From: Coptis chinensis | Lineage: Eukaryota > Streptophyta > Magnoliopsida > Ranunculales > Ranunculaceae | DNA length: 64,000 nucleotides | Assembly (NCBI GenBank): GCA_015680905.1 | Contig: CM027380.1 | Location: 32,480,001 to 32,544,000, forward strand | Direction: 5' to 3' | Shown here: piece by piece, positions 47,340 through 59,500 of the stretch | How positions within the stretch are numbered: the first letter of the stretch is position 1 | How the letters are laid out: each line of letters starts with the position of its first letter | Position numbers and translations under genes: made by a program | Notes under the pieces: model-generated | The model's input: the letters and a program-made list of their open reading frames with translations, nothing else | Told to the model about the DNA's origin: nothing | Database searches by the model: none

Positions 47340-48900
47340 CTTACAAATGAGAAAAGGGGACAAAAGAAGGACCAATTGTATGACTAACAAAAAGCGAACT
47401 AAAAAGGAACTGAATAATAAAACTGAAAATAAACAAGCTGGAATGTATATCACTGAATGTTATCAATGTTATCACGGTTCCACAGCAGCAAAAATAAATG
47501 GTTTGCAAAGGGGAGCACCAAGCTGTCGGTGGAAGCAAAACAAAAGGTAAATCTGAGCAAAGCAGGTCTTAGAATAAAACACAACTACAATAGCAAAGTA
47601 GCAAAAACAACAACAACCACAATGGTAATAAAAATTTTACGGAAAATGTTACCAAGTTTTGCACCAAATGCTTTCCTAAATAATGATCGATCTGTGGTAT
47701 AGGTTTTTTTTTTTTTTTTGGGAAGTTTTTGATTTTGGGAACGATCGTGAGTTTATCTATCGCCCGTTTTTTATCCATTTTTTTTTTTGTAATCCCTCTC
47801 CTCCTGATTTTCGTGAGTAAAAGGGTATTTAAAAATTTGCACACCTGATGCATTTCCACCCGAACACGAAGACTTTGATGGATAAGAAAGATCCGTCTTT
47901 GACCGAGCTTAAATATCTCCAATCCATTCAATAATGCATCAGTTCGAAGCACCGGCCAGATATATCGAGCCCCTAACTGAATCCAAAGAGTTTCAATCTT
48001 AGAAGACACCATATCGAGGTAATCCAATTTCGATGCGCATAGGAGTCACCATCTTGACAAGGTCTCTTGTCAATGCCCGTTCAATTAGGTGAAAAATACT
48101 CCGTCGACCACAAGCGGTTAACCCAAAATGAATAAATTAGAAATAATAATAATAATGAAAATTTCACAGGGAAATACCAATTGATAGACCTAGTATTGTT
48201 GGTCTAGATTAAAATTATGACTTTTAGGCTCTACAAACTAAAAATACAAATACAGCCATTTATTAACTATACAAACCACATCTCCATTGCAACTTCAACA
48301 TTTTTGCAATGCTAAAAATTTCTTATTCTTTTTGAAGATATCAAAGCGTTCTTATGGGTGATGGCTCTGAGGGACAATGTAGGATGGCCTTCCCGAACTT
48401 AATGCATGGGTAGGATAACCGTAATTCACAAATAAATTATGTACAATGTAACTTATTATCAAGGTAATTTAAATGTTCAAAGCCAAAACTGAGATAAAGA
48501 ATGGTACCCAAATAATTTCATTCTATTTTGCTTTATTGCATTAGCATCATCAAATACCAATAGAGATCTTGACGTATTGCAATAGTCTAGCTCTCTCTCG
48601 GATCAATGATGTTGTATAGGTTGTATCTTGCTGATTTTTGTATTTGCCCCAATGTCAAAGTATGTGTGTGTCTTTTATGCGTTCTCTATATTGTAGATTC
48701 ATGAATTTTGAAACCCCTTACATCCAAAGTTCGAACTAAATTTTTCGAGATTATAGATTCAAGAATTCTCAAAACCATTCTTGTCATATTCAATTCTCAA
48801 AATTAAGACCCAATTGATTGAAACTAAATATGGAAGATAGTGAGAGGTAGAATTACCTTCCACACCTTGTATTTGTGTTATTCATATGTAGGTTGTGATT
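47340..48900. other. no recognised gene
   Basis: A minus-strand frame at 47569-48027 (152 residues, start MDYLDMVSSKIETLWIQLGA) and an adjoining frame (LIERALTRDLVKMVTPMRIE) look partly coding but match nothing I know. They could be an upstream part of the FBD gene. 48100-48900 is AT-rich with no visible feature. Confidence 0.35.
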
Positions 48901-48904
48901 TAAG

Positions 48905-49866
48905 TTCATTATCTCCTTTTCGGGATTGGTGAAAAGGTATTTCCCAATGGGGACGAGATATCTTTGGTAGCTTCAAGGGATTGCTTCCACATGGGAAGGG
49001 AAATATACATGGTCGGATGGAGCGATTATATGATGGCGAATGGGATGTGGGGAAAATGGTGGAGTAGGAAACTTTTGTTGGACTTGAGGGGGCAACATAT
49101 GAAGGTGAAGTTTCGGTGGTTACCTTCATGGCTGTGGTACCTTCAATGGAACTGATGGTTCTATTCTGAGAGGGGCTTGGAGAATAAACATACAACATGG
49201 ATTGGGAAGAAAACAATATTGTAATTTGGACATTTATGAAGGTTCTTGGAAAGAGGGTGTAAAGGAAGGTAGTGGTAGGTATGGTAGAGTGAATCAAGAT
49301 CATTATATTGGGAACTGGAAATTTGGGAATATGTGTGGTAGAGGGTTATGAAATGGGCAAAGCATTGATATGTATGATGGGTTTTGGTTGGATGGACTGA
49401 AACATGGTTCAGGGGTTTTATAGGTTTCTGATGGGGGTTATTACTTTGGAACATGGAGCGAGAGGCCTAAAGGATGGACGAGGGAACATTCTATCTGGCG
49501 GGAGCAAACTTCCATCTCTACAAAAACTGGTATAGCTCTTTGGGTACTATGATGATAATTCAAATGCACTTTCCCATTTTTTATCGGTGAAATCAGATAA
49601 AAGTAAAGTTAGAAGAGCAAGTATAAAGCCTTGATCTTCCTGAGAAGTTATCGATTGGTCTTTTCAGAAATTCTGGTCGAATATCAAATCGGTCTGGATC
49701 ATTAGAGAAAGATTGGTCCTTTGATGATTCTACAAAAGAAGTTCCTTCTAGAAAAAGCTCTCGTACATTGTCATTTAACTCGGAAGAACGTGGGAGTGAG
49801 GCACGGGATGGTAGTAATATAGTTTATGTGAGGGAATATATGCAAGGAGTCTTGATTAAGGACACA
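48905..49866 (+). pseudogene. PIP5K (phosphatidylinositol-4-phosphate 5-kinase) MORN region
   Basis: Across several frameshifts the plus strand gives MORN repeats: EKVFPNGDE, LPHGKG, KYTWSDGAI, YDGEWDVGKM, GATYEGE, DIYEGSWKEG, YIGNWKFGNMCGRG, MYDGFWLDGLKHGSG and GGYYFGTWSE, then GSKLPSLQKL. Downstream are SFNSEERGSEA and VYVREYMQGVLIK, the link between MORN repeats and kinase domain in plant type-B PIP5Ks, which make PI(4,5)P2 at the plasma membrane. The kinase domain is absent. Coding similarity stops in the middle of GVLIKE and the minisatellite begins at once. Minus-strand frames at 48878-49454 are antisense shadows. Confidence 0.75.
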
Positions 49867-52800
49867 TCCAACCGGTCCAAGTAAGTCGAATCCCAAACTC
49901 TTGGTCGTCAAATATTGGAACTTCAACATCCAAGTTGGGTTGAGATGCGCGAGCGTGATGTTACACTACTCGCCTCACACATCCAACCGGTCCAAGTAAG
50001 TTGAATCCCAAACTCTTGGTCATCAAAGATTGGAACTTCAACCCTCTAAGTTGGGTTGAAATCTTGTGGCGTGATGTTACACTACTGCGCCTCGCACATC
50101 CAACCGGTCCAAGTAGGTTGAATCCCCAACTCTTGGTAAGTAAACCTAAAGACTAAACTTGCAAAACTTAAACTTTGTCTGGGCTTTATACATTCTAAGA
50201 ATTCTACAATTAGATTGGTGTCACGTTGTTTATGAAAACAGAGGATATAAGAGAGAGAGGTGGGTGAGCTTAAAACTATGAAAGTGGTAAGCGCACATCC
50301 AACCGGTGTGATGTTACACTACCGAACTTCAACCGCACATCAATCGAATTTCTTATTTAGTTTTCCTCATTCTGAACTTCTACAATTATATTGGTGTTCT
50401 CGTTTTTATGAGAGAACAGAGGACATGAGGGTAGGGGTGGGTGAGTTTAAAACTATGAATGGCGGTAAAATGAAAATTAACTTATTTTTAACTAATTAAC
50501 TAATGATTAAAACTTATCTAAATTAGATAGATATCGAAATTAGATATTTCACTTTGATTAGAAGTTTTATTAATTAATACTTATCTAAATTAGATAGATA
50601 TCAAAATTAGAGGTTATCAATTGGTAAAAGATAGATTTAACAATAAAAGGCTACTAAAAACTAACCTAAGGTGTTACGACATGAACTAAAAGCCATGGAG
50701 TACTTTGGAATCAATCAATCACTTATTTTTACTAAAAAAATCCTCTAGATACTGGAGTCCGCCCCTTGACCACGTGTTTTTTGGAGTTGAGATTTCTCAA
50801 TGGAATGAAGGAGAGTGTAAACATGAAAATTAACTACGCTTAGCTAATTAACTAATGATTAATTACACAAAATCATTATAAGCTTGGAAAGTGTTAGTCA
50901 AAGAAAGATTGGAACTTCAACCCCAAGTTTGGTTGAGATCTTGTGGCGTGATGTTACACTACTGCGCCGCACATCCAACCGGTTCAAAGGTTGACTCCCC
51001 AACTCTTGGGTCGTCAAAGATTGGAACTTCAACCTCAAAGTTGGGTTGAGATCTTGTGGCGTGATGTTACACTACTCGCCTCGTGCATCCAACCCCGGTC
51101 CAAATAGGTTGAATCCCCAACTCTTGGTCGATCAAAGATTGGAACTTCAACCTCAAGTTGGGTTGAGATGCTTGGCGTGATGTTACACTACTGCGCCTCA
51201 TTACATCCAACCGGTCCAAGTAGGTTGAATCCCCAACTCTTGGTAAGTAAACCAAAAGACTAAATTTCCAAAACTTAAACTTTCTCTGAGCTTTATACAT
51301 TCTAAGAATCGAACTTCTTATTTAGAGTTCCAACCCCCAAGTTGGGTTGAGATGCGCGAGCGTGATGTTACACTAATCGCCACGCACATCCAACTGGTCC
51401 AAGTAGGTTGAATCCCTAACTCTTGGTCGTCAAAGATTGGAACTTCAACCTCCAAGTTGGGTTGAGATGCGCGAGCGTGATGTTAGACTACTCGCCTCGC
51501 ACATCTAACCGGTCCAAGTAGGTTGACTCCCCAACTCTTGGTAAGTAAACCAAAAGACTAAACTTCCAAAACTTAAACTTTGTCTGGGCTTTAACTAATG
51601 ATTAATTGTACAAAATACGTATAAACTTTGGAAGTGTTCGTTGATTCAACCCCCAAGTTGGGTTGAGACGCGCGACCAACTCTTAAACTTTGTCTGGGAT
51701 TTATACATTCTAAGAATCGAACTTCTTATTTAGTTTTCCTCATTCTGAACTTCTACAATTAGATTGGTGTGCTACGTTGTTTCTGAGAACCGAGGATATG
51801 AGGGTAGGGGTGGGTAAGTTTAAAACTATGAAAGCGGTAAACATGGAAATTAACTAAGTTTAACTAATTAACTAATGATTAATTATACAAAAAATCATTA
51901 TAAGCTTGGAAAGTGTTAGATCAAAGAAAGATTGGAACTCAACCCCCAAGTTGGGTTGAGATCTTGTGGCGTGATGTTACACTACTCGCCTCGACATCCA
52001 ACCGGTCCAAGTAGGTTGAATCCCCAACTCTTGGTAAGTAAACCAAAAGACTAAACTTCCAAAACTTAAACTTTGTGCGGGATTTATACATTCTAAGAAT
52101 TCTACAATTCAATTGGTGTCCCTCGTTGTTTATGAAAAAGAGGGATATGGGGAGTGGTACACTTAACTAATTAACTAATGATTAATTATACAAAATCATT
52201 ATAAGCTTGGAAAGTGTTAGATCAAAGAAAGATTGGAACTTCAACCCCAAGTTGGGTTGAGATCTTGTGGCGTGATGTTACACTACTACTTCGCACATCC
52301 AACCGATCCAAGTAAGTTGACTCCCCAACTCTCGGTCGTCAAAGATTGGAACTTCAACCTCAAGTTGGGTTGAGATCTTGTGGCGTGATGTTACACTACT
52401 AGCTTCGCACATCCAACCGTCCAAGTAGGTTGACTCCCAACTCTTGGTTAGTCAAAGATTGGAACTTCAACCTCCAAGTTGGGTTGAGATCTTGGAGCAT
52501 GATGTTACAGAATTTTTCGCCTTCGCACATCCAACCGGTCCAAGTAGGTTGACTCCCCAACTCTTGGTGCGTCAAAAATTGGAACTTCAACCTCCAAGTT
52601 GGGTTGAGATCTTGTGGCGTTATGTTACACTACTGCGCCTCGCACATCCAACCGGTCCAAGTAGGTTGAATCCCCAACTCTTGGACGTCAAAAATTGGAA
52701 CTTCAACCTCCAAGTTGGGTTGAGATGCGCGAGCGTGAAGTTACACTACTCGCCTCGCACATCCAACCTGTCCAAGTAGGTTGAATCCCCAACTCTTGGA

Positions 52801-55800
52801 AAGTAAACCAAAAGTCTAAACTTCCAAAACTTAAACTTTGTCTTGGCTTTATACATTCTAAGAATCGAACTTCTTATTTAGTTTTCCTCATTCTGAACTT
52901 CTACAATTAGATTGGTGTCCTACGTTGTTTATGAGAACCGAGAATATGAGGGTAGGGGTGGGTGAGCTTAAAACTATGAAAGCGGTAAACATGAAAATTA
53001 ACTACGCTTAGCCGGTCTAAGTAGGTTCAATCCCCAACTCTTGGTCGTCAAAAATTGGAACTTCAATCTCCAAGTTGAGTTGAGCTGCGCGACCGTGATG
53101 TTACACTACTCGCCTCGCTCATCCAACCGGTCCAAGTAGGTTGAATCCCCAACTCTTGGTAAGTAAACCAAAAGACTAAACTTCCAAAACTTAAACTTTG
53201 TGCGGGCTTTATACATTCTAAGAATTCTACAATTCAATTGGTGTCCTACGTTGTTTATGAGAACGAGGAGGATATGGGGAGTGGTACACTAACTAATTAA
53301 CTAATGATTAATTATACAAAATAATTATAAGCTTGGAAAGTGTTAGTCAAAGAAAGATTGGAACTTCAACCCCCAAGTTGGGTTGAGATCTTGTGGCGTG
53401 ATGTTACACTACTACCGCCTCGCACATCCAACCGGTCCAAGTAAGTTGACTCCCCAACTCTTGGTCGTCAAAGATTGGAACTTCAACCTCCAAGTTGGGT
53501 TGAGATGCGCGGCGTGATGTTACACTACTCGCCTCGCACATCCAACCGGTCCAAGTAGGTTGACTCCCCAACTCTTGGTCGTCAAAGATTGGAACTTCAA
53601 CCTCAAGTTGGGTTGAGATCGCGAGCATGATGTTACACTACTGGCTCCGCACATCAAAGCGGTCCAAGTAGGTTGACTCCCCAACTCTTGGTCGTCAAAA
53701 ATTGGAACTTCAACCTCAAGTTGGGTTGAGATTGTGGCGTTATGTTACACTACTAGCCTCGCACATCCAACCGGGTCCAAGTAGGTTGAATCCCCAACTC
53801 TTGGTAGCGTCAAAATTGGAACTTCAACCTCCAAGTTGGGTTGAGATCTTGTGGCGTGATGTTACACTACTGCCTTCACATCAACCTGTCCAAATAGGTT
53901 GAATCCCCAACTCTTGGTAAGTAAACAAAAGACTGAACTTCCAAAACTTAAACTTTGTGCGGGCTTTATACATTCTAAGAATCGAACTTCTTATTTAGTT
54001 TTCCTCATTTGAACTTCTACAATTAGATTGGTGTCCACGTTGTTTATGAGAACCGAGAATATGAGGGTAGGGGTGGGTGAGCTTAAAACTATGAAAGCGG
54101 TAAACATGAAAATTAACTTACGCTTAGCTAATTAACTAATGATTAATTATACAAAATATGTATAAGCTTGGAAAGTGTTAGATCAAAGAAAGATTGGAAC
54201 TTCAACCCCCAAGTTGGGTTGAGATCTTGACCAAAAGGCTAAATTTCCAAAACTTAAACTTTCTCACGAACTTTATACATTCTAAGAATCGAACTTCTTA
54301 TTTAGAGTTCCAACCCCAAGTTGGGTTGAGATCTTGTGGCGTGATGTTACACTAATCGCCACGCACATCCAACCGGTCCAAATAGGTTGAATCCTAACTC
54401 TTGGTCGTCAAAGATTGGAACTTCAACCTCCAGTTGGGTTGAGATCTTTGGCGTGATGTTACACTACTCGCCTCGCACATCCAACCGGTCCAAGTAGGTT
54501 GACTCCCCAACTCTTGGTAAGTAAACCAAAAGACTAAACTTCCAAAACTTAAACTTTGTCTGGGCTTTAACTAATGATTAATTATACAAAATACGTATAA
54601 ACTTTGAAAGTGTTCGTTGATTCAACCCCCAAGTTGGGTTGAGACGCGCGACCAAATCTTAAACTTTGTCTGGGATTTATACATTCTAAGAATCGAAATT
54701 CTTATTTAGTTTTCCTCATTCTGAACTTCTACAATTAGATTGGTGTGCTACGTTGTTTATGAGAACCGAGGATATGAGGGTAGGGGTGGGTAAGTTTAAA
54801 ACTATGAAAGCGGTAAACATGAAAATTAACTAAGCTTAACTAATTAACTAATGATTAATTATACAAAATACGTTTAAGCTTGGAAAGTGTTTGTCAAAGA
54901 AAGATTGGAACTTCAACCCACAAGTTGGATTGAGATGCGCGAGCGTGATGTTACACTACTCGCCTCGCACATCCAACCGATCCAAGTAAGTTGACTCCCT
55001 AACTCTTGGTCGTCAAAGATTGGAACTTCAACCTCCAAGTTAGGTTGAGACGCACGAGCGTGATGTTACACTACTCACCTCGCACATCCAACCGGTCCAA
55101 GTAGGTTGACTCCCCAACTCTTGGTCGTCAAAGATTGGAACTTCAACCTCCAAGTTGGGTTGATGAGATGAGCATGATGTTACACTACTCGCCTCGCACA
55201 TCCAACCGGTCCAAGTAGGTTGACTCCCCAACTCTTGGTAAATCAAAATTGGAACTTCAACCTCAAGTTAGGTTGAGATCTTGTGGCGTTATGTTACACT
55301 ACTGCGCCTGCGCACATCCAACCGGTCCAAATAGGTTGAATCCCCAACTCTTGGTCGTCAAAAATTGGAACTTCAACCTCCAAGTTGGGTTGAGATTGCG
55401 AGCGTGATGTTACACTACTCGCCTCGCACATCCAACCTGTCCAAGTAGGTTGAATCCCCAACTCTTGCTAAGTAAACCAAAAGACTAAACTTCCAAAACT
55501 TAAACTTTGTCTGGGCTTTATACATTCTAAGAATCGAACTTCTTATTTAGTTTTCCTCATTACGAACTTCTACAATTAGATTGTCGTGTCCTACGTTGTT
55601 TATGAGAACCGAGAATATGAGGGTAGGGGTGGGTGAGCTTAAAACTATGAAAGCGGTAAACATGAAAATTAACTACGCTTAGCTAATTAACTAATGATTA
55701 ATTATACAAAATATGTATAAGCTTGGAAAGTGTTCGTCAAAGAAAGATTGGAACTTCAACCCCGTTGGGTTGAGATCTTGCTGACCGTGATGTTACACTA

Positions 55801-56230
55801 CTCCCCTCGCACATCCAACCGGTCCAAGTAGGTTGACTCCCAACTCTTGGTCGTCAAAGATTGGAACTTCAACCTCAACTTGGGTTGAATCTTGTGGCGT
55901 AATGTTACACTGGCCTCGCACATCCGGCCCGGTCTAAGTAAGTTGACTCCCCAACTCTTGGTGCGTCCAAAGATTGGAACTTCAACCTCCAAGTTGGGCT
56001 AAGATCTTGTGCGAGCGTGATGTTACACTACTCACCTCGCACATCCAACCGGTCCAAGTAGGTTGACTCCCAAACTCTTGGTCGTCAAAAATTGGAACTT
56101 CAATCTCCAAGTTGGGTTGAGATGCGCGAGCGTGATGTTACACTACTCGCCTCGCACATCCAACCGATCCAAGTAGGTTGAATCCCCAACTCTTGGTAAG
56201 TAAACCAAAAGACTAAACTTCCAAAACTTA
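49867..56230. repeat. complex minisatellite, about 32 units of about 115 bp
   Basis: Each unit runs: aactcttggtcgtcaaagat, tggaacttcaacctccaagt, tgggttgagatgcgcgagcg, tgatgttacactactcgcct, cgcacatccaaccggtccaa, gtaggttgactcccc. Unit starts are 110-120 bp apart in runs of two to five. The runs are interrupted by a second module of about 350 bp (aagtaaaccaaaagactaaa ... gtgttagtcaaagaaagatt), giving a higher-order pattern. Open frames here (for example 52444-52779) are repeat translations. There are no unique spacers, so this is not CRISPR-like. Confidence 0.9.
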
Positions 56231-56289
56231 AACTTTGTCTGGGCTTAATCACTTATTTTTTCTAAAAAGAACCGTCAATTATCCGGTGA

Positions 56290-56490
56290 ATTAGTGAATT
56301 AGTAGAAAGATACCATGTCAATTAGATAATTAGTAAAATACGTCTTAGAAATAAAAGTATTAACATTTGAACTAATGAATCCCGGTGAACAAAAGCATTT
56401 GCCATAGAAAGATACCATGTCAATTAGACAATTAGTAAAATCGTCTTAGAAATAAAAGTATTAACACTTGAACTAATGATTTCATACTAA
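56290..56490. repeat. two tandem copies of a roughly 105 bp unit
   Basis: The stretch agaaagataccatgtcaatt ... gtattaacatttgaactaat occurs at about 56305-56380 and again at about 56408-56483. It lies between the minisatellite and the duplicated Helitron segment. Confidence 0.75.
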
Positions 56491-56559
56491 CTCGAGATAA
56501 AATCTATGATAAAACCTCAAATGACAAAACAAACAAATCAAAACTTGCTCAACTCGAGG

Positions 56560-59500
56560 TTAACAATTAATGACTTTGTTCGTGGATGGTCATCTTCTCA
56601 TCTTTGCACTTGAAGTCGGTTGGTTGGATTCCTTGGCTTTTCCTAGCATTGCATTTGGCTAAAAATTCCAAAATACTTAGAGTAAGAAATTTAAATAAAA
56701 ACTCACTTACGCGGAGTGATGTGCATTGTTGACTAACTTGTTTAAGATGAACAAATTTATTACTTATCCGAGAGCTAGGTTATTGGTTAGAGTAACCGAT
56801 AAAATAAACAAACATTAAAAATCAAGTGCACTCTCAAGTCGGAACACATCGGATCCCGGAAGGGCTAACCCCATGACAAAGGATTCCACATAAAACCAAG
56901 GAATTTCAAGAACTTGTTCTCCCCGCCGAGATAGTACGGGATTTCGAGCTCACATACATAATGTGAGACGAGTAAATGAAAATGAAATAAAAAGATATGT
57001 GGTTTAGATTGCCTTTTGCTGAGTTGTTATGACAAAATATAAAACGTATCGGCTTCAAATTTTCTCTCGAATAAAGACCTTGACGATGATCTTAATGTTG
57101 AAAACTTCTTAATCAATATACTTCATAACCAAGTACATATTCAAGTATATATTATAGTTTTATTAGTATGAGGAAGCTCATCGAGATCATAGTTCAAAGA
57201 CCACACCTGCCTTCTTTTTTGTTTCAATTGATGTTCCAACCAAGCTAGTAGGATTGGAGTCTTGGACACTGCTGTCCGACTCGGGATCAATCCACCGTGG
57301 TTAATCATCGCCAAGTAGTAGTCGCTTTAACTTCGAATACCGCTGAAGCCGAATGACTTGGTACACACTTTGCCCCGACATAACTTACTTCCCGTGACCT
57401 CTCACTTTTGTGATCATTTTCGGTGTGATTCTTATTAGTGTGCTTATTTATTATGTAGTGGGAGAAAATATATGTTGCTCGGCAGTTTCGGATATGCATT
57501 TGCATAAGAGTATTCTTCGTCGCAAAGGTTCCTGGAAGTTGAATAAAAATATTGACATCACGCTGCCAGAGCTATGAATTAAGGAAAAATATGGTAACCT
57601 TGTATAAGATGGTAAACTTGGACTATCGCCTAAATGTAACTAAAATTGAGCAATTGTGCAAACCCATCATTTTGACCACACGGAAAACTCAGTAATTTGT
57701 CACCTCTGGGTCGGTTTTCACGCCTCAGATATCTGCCTCATGTACTTGTCGGTTGTTACTTTAATAAAGAGTGTGTCACTACATGCCACACTAATATTTT
57801 GCTCATAGTGTGTGAAAAGACTCTACTTCGAAGTCATTAACTCATTACTGTTTAACATAGACGCTGCTAGTAATTACTTAAGGTTTACCATTAATCTAGT
57901 GTACTTGAGAAATCATTGAACCCGATTGACAAAGATAGGAGTTTGTGTCCTGCATTCTAAATTTTTTTTTCCATTGCTCGTGGTTCGAGAGGAGCATTAG
58001 TCCCACGGTCGCGAAATGTAATGTGGGTCACTAGTGTATGCATCCAGATTTCGTAAACCTTTGGGGAGCACCGCATGTGTGTATGATGGTGGTTTGCTAC
58101 CTTTGGGACGTCTTCGACCAACTCTTGTGGTCCCGGCTGGGTGGAAATTCAAGATTCTCGAGACACGGAAGGTAAAACCAAGTAGATTAGTTTAGAAATT
58201 TGTCTCATTACCTAGTTAAATTTAAGTTTCTTTATTTGGATATGCATAAAGACCTTGAAAACACAGTTCTTGATGTCTAAATTGGATTGGGCAAGGCTCG
58301 GTTAATTACCGGGTCAAGTTATTGAAGTACTCTTTTGAGTTCTTTGATTATCTAGAAACCATAATAACCCCGGCTCTCATTCTTAACTATCTTTTCTGAG
58401 CTATAAAAAGTAAGTTGATTAGAATGTTTTCTTGCTCTTTGCTTTAGAACTGTGCTTTTATCCACTGCAACATGAAAGGGAGAAAATAATAAAACAAAAG
58501 TAGTGGAACCATTTTGGTTTCACGCTACCAATAAGAAGTTTATGTTGTTGAGTTCGACCTTATGTAATCATCTGCTTGTTATTAATTCAATTAGAGCAGA
58601 ATTCATCATTACGTTTAGTAAAGAAGCCGTAAAATTACCACTACTCGCCTCACATCATATGCACTTTGTAGAAGTTAAATTAGTGGTGGTACATCTTTGT
58701 AGGTCAATGATGAGGAAGTTGAAGCCATCCTCGCTTTATGCGGCATATGACTTGCAAAAATTCATATGCATCTTGTATACAACGTTAAGACCACCATGAG
58801 TTAGGGGTTTTCGCTACTTGCAGTAGGGCAACACTTTTCCTGGAAGGTCTGTTTTCATTGTAGATAGTGACATGACCTTATCGGGAGAGAGCATGATACG
58901 TTGTCACTGATTTTTGGTTTCTTGATTTCATTTACATTCCATCTTCTTTCTTTTTTCTTGTACCTATTAGATTCTCATTTACGACAGGGGAGGGTTCTAC
59001 TATTCAAGAGAATGTTTTCGAATTTGGCACGTGTAACATCCATTTTCCATCTTTACTTATATCTTCTATGTGGTCCCATGTATCTTAGAAATTAGTTTTA
59101 CCATTTTTCTTAAATTGTTAAGCAAGGGGCATTGGCTTCCAACTTGAAATAACAAATCGTTACAATAATACAACAGCTACAATAAGGGTTTACAATATAA
59201 TTGACTGGAAAAATTAACTATTCAAACTACCATATTCTCTCAACAAATAGTTAGAACTAACTTCAACTCTCCAAAAGCCATGTAGTTGACATCCTTGCAA
59301 CCCTTTCTCTATAGCTTCTAGCTCCTGAAAAGAACATAATTCCTTCGGAACCACCACAAAAAAGCCAAGACAACTTCACCTAGATGGTCGCTTGCAGCAC
59401 CACCATATCCAACGCCAAGTGAACACAGATTAAAGTAAAGACTTTTTACAAATTGTATCCTAGACCTACGAAAGAGACAATCAATCTAATTCCCGGAGAT

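Noticed and set aside
48878..49454. Minus-strand frames of 141 and 97 residues
   Set aside because: They are antisense to the MORN repeats of the PIP5K pseudogene, which reads well on the plus strand.
51067..55992. Several open frames of 60-110 residues
   Set aside because: All are translations of the minisatellite unit.
49867..56230. CRISPR-like array
   Set aside because: Repeats are contiguous, about 115 bp long, without unique spacers, and the host is a plant.
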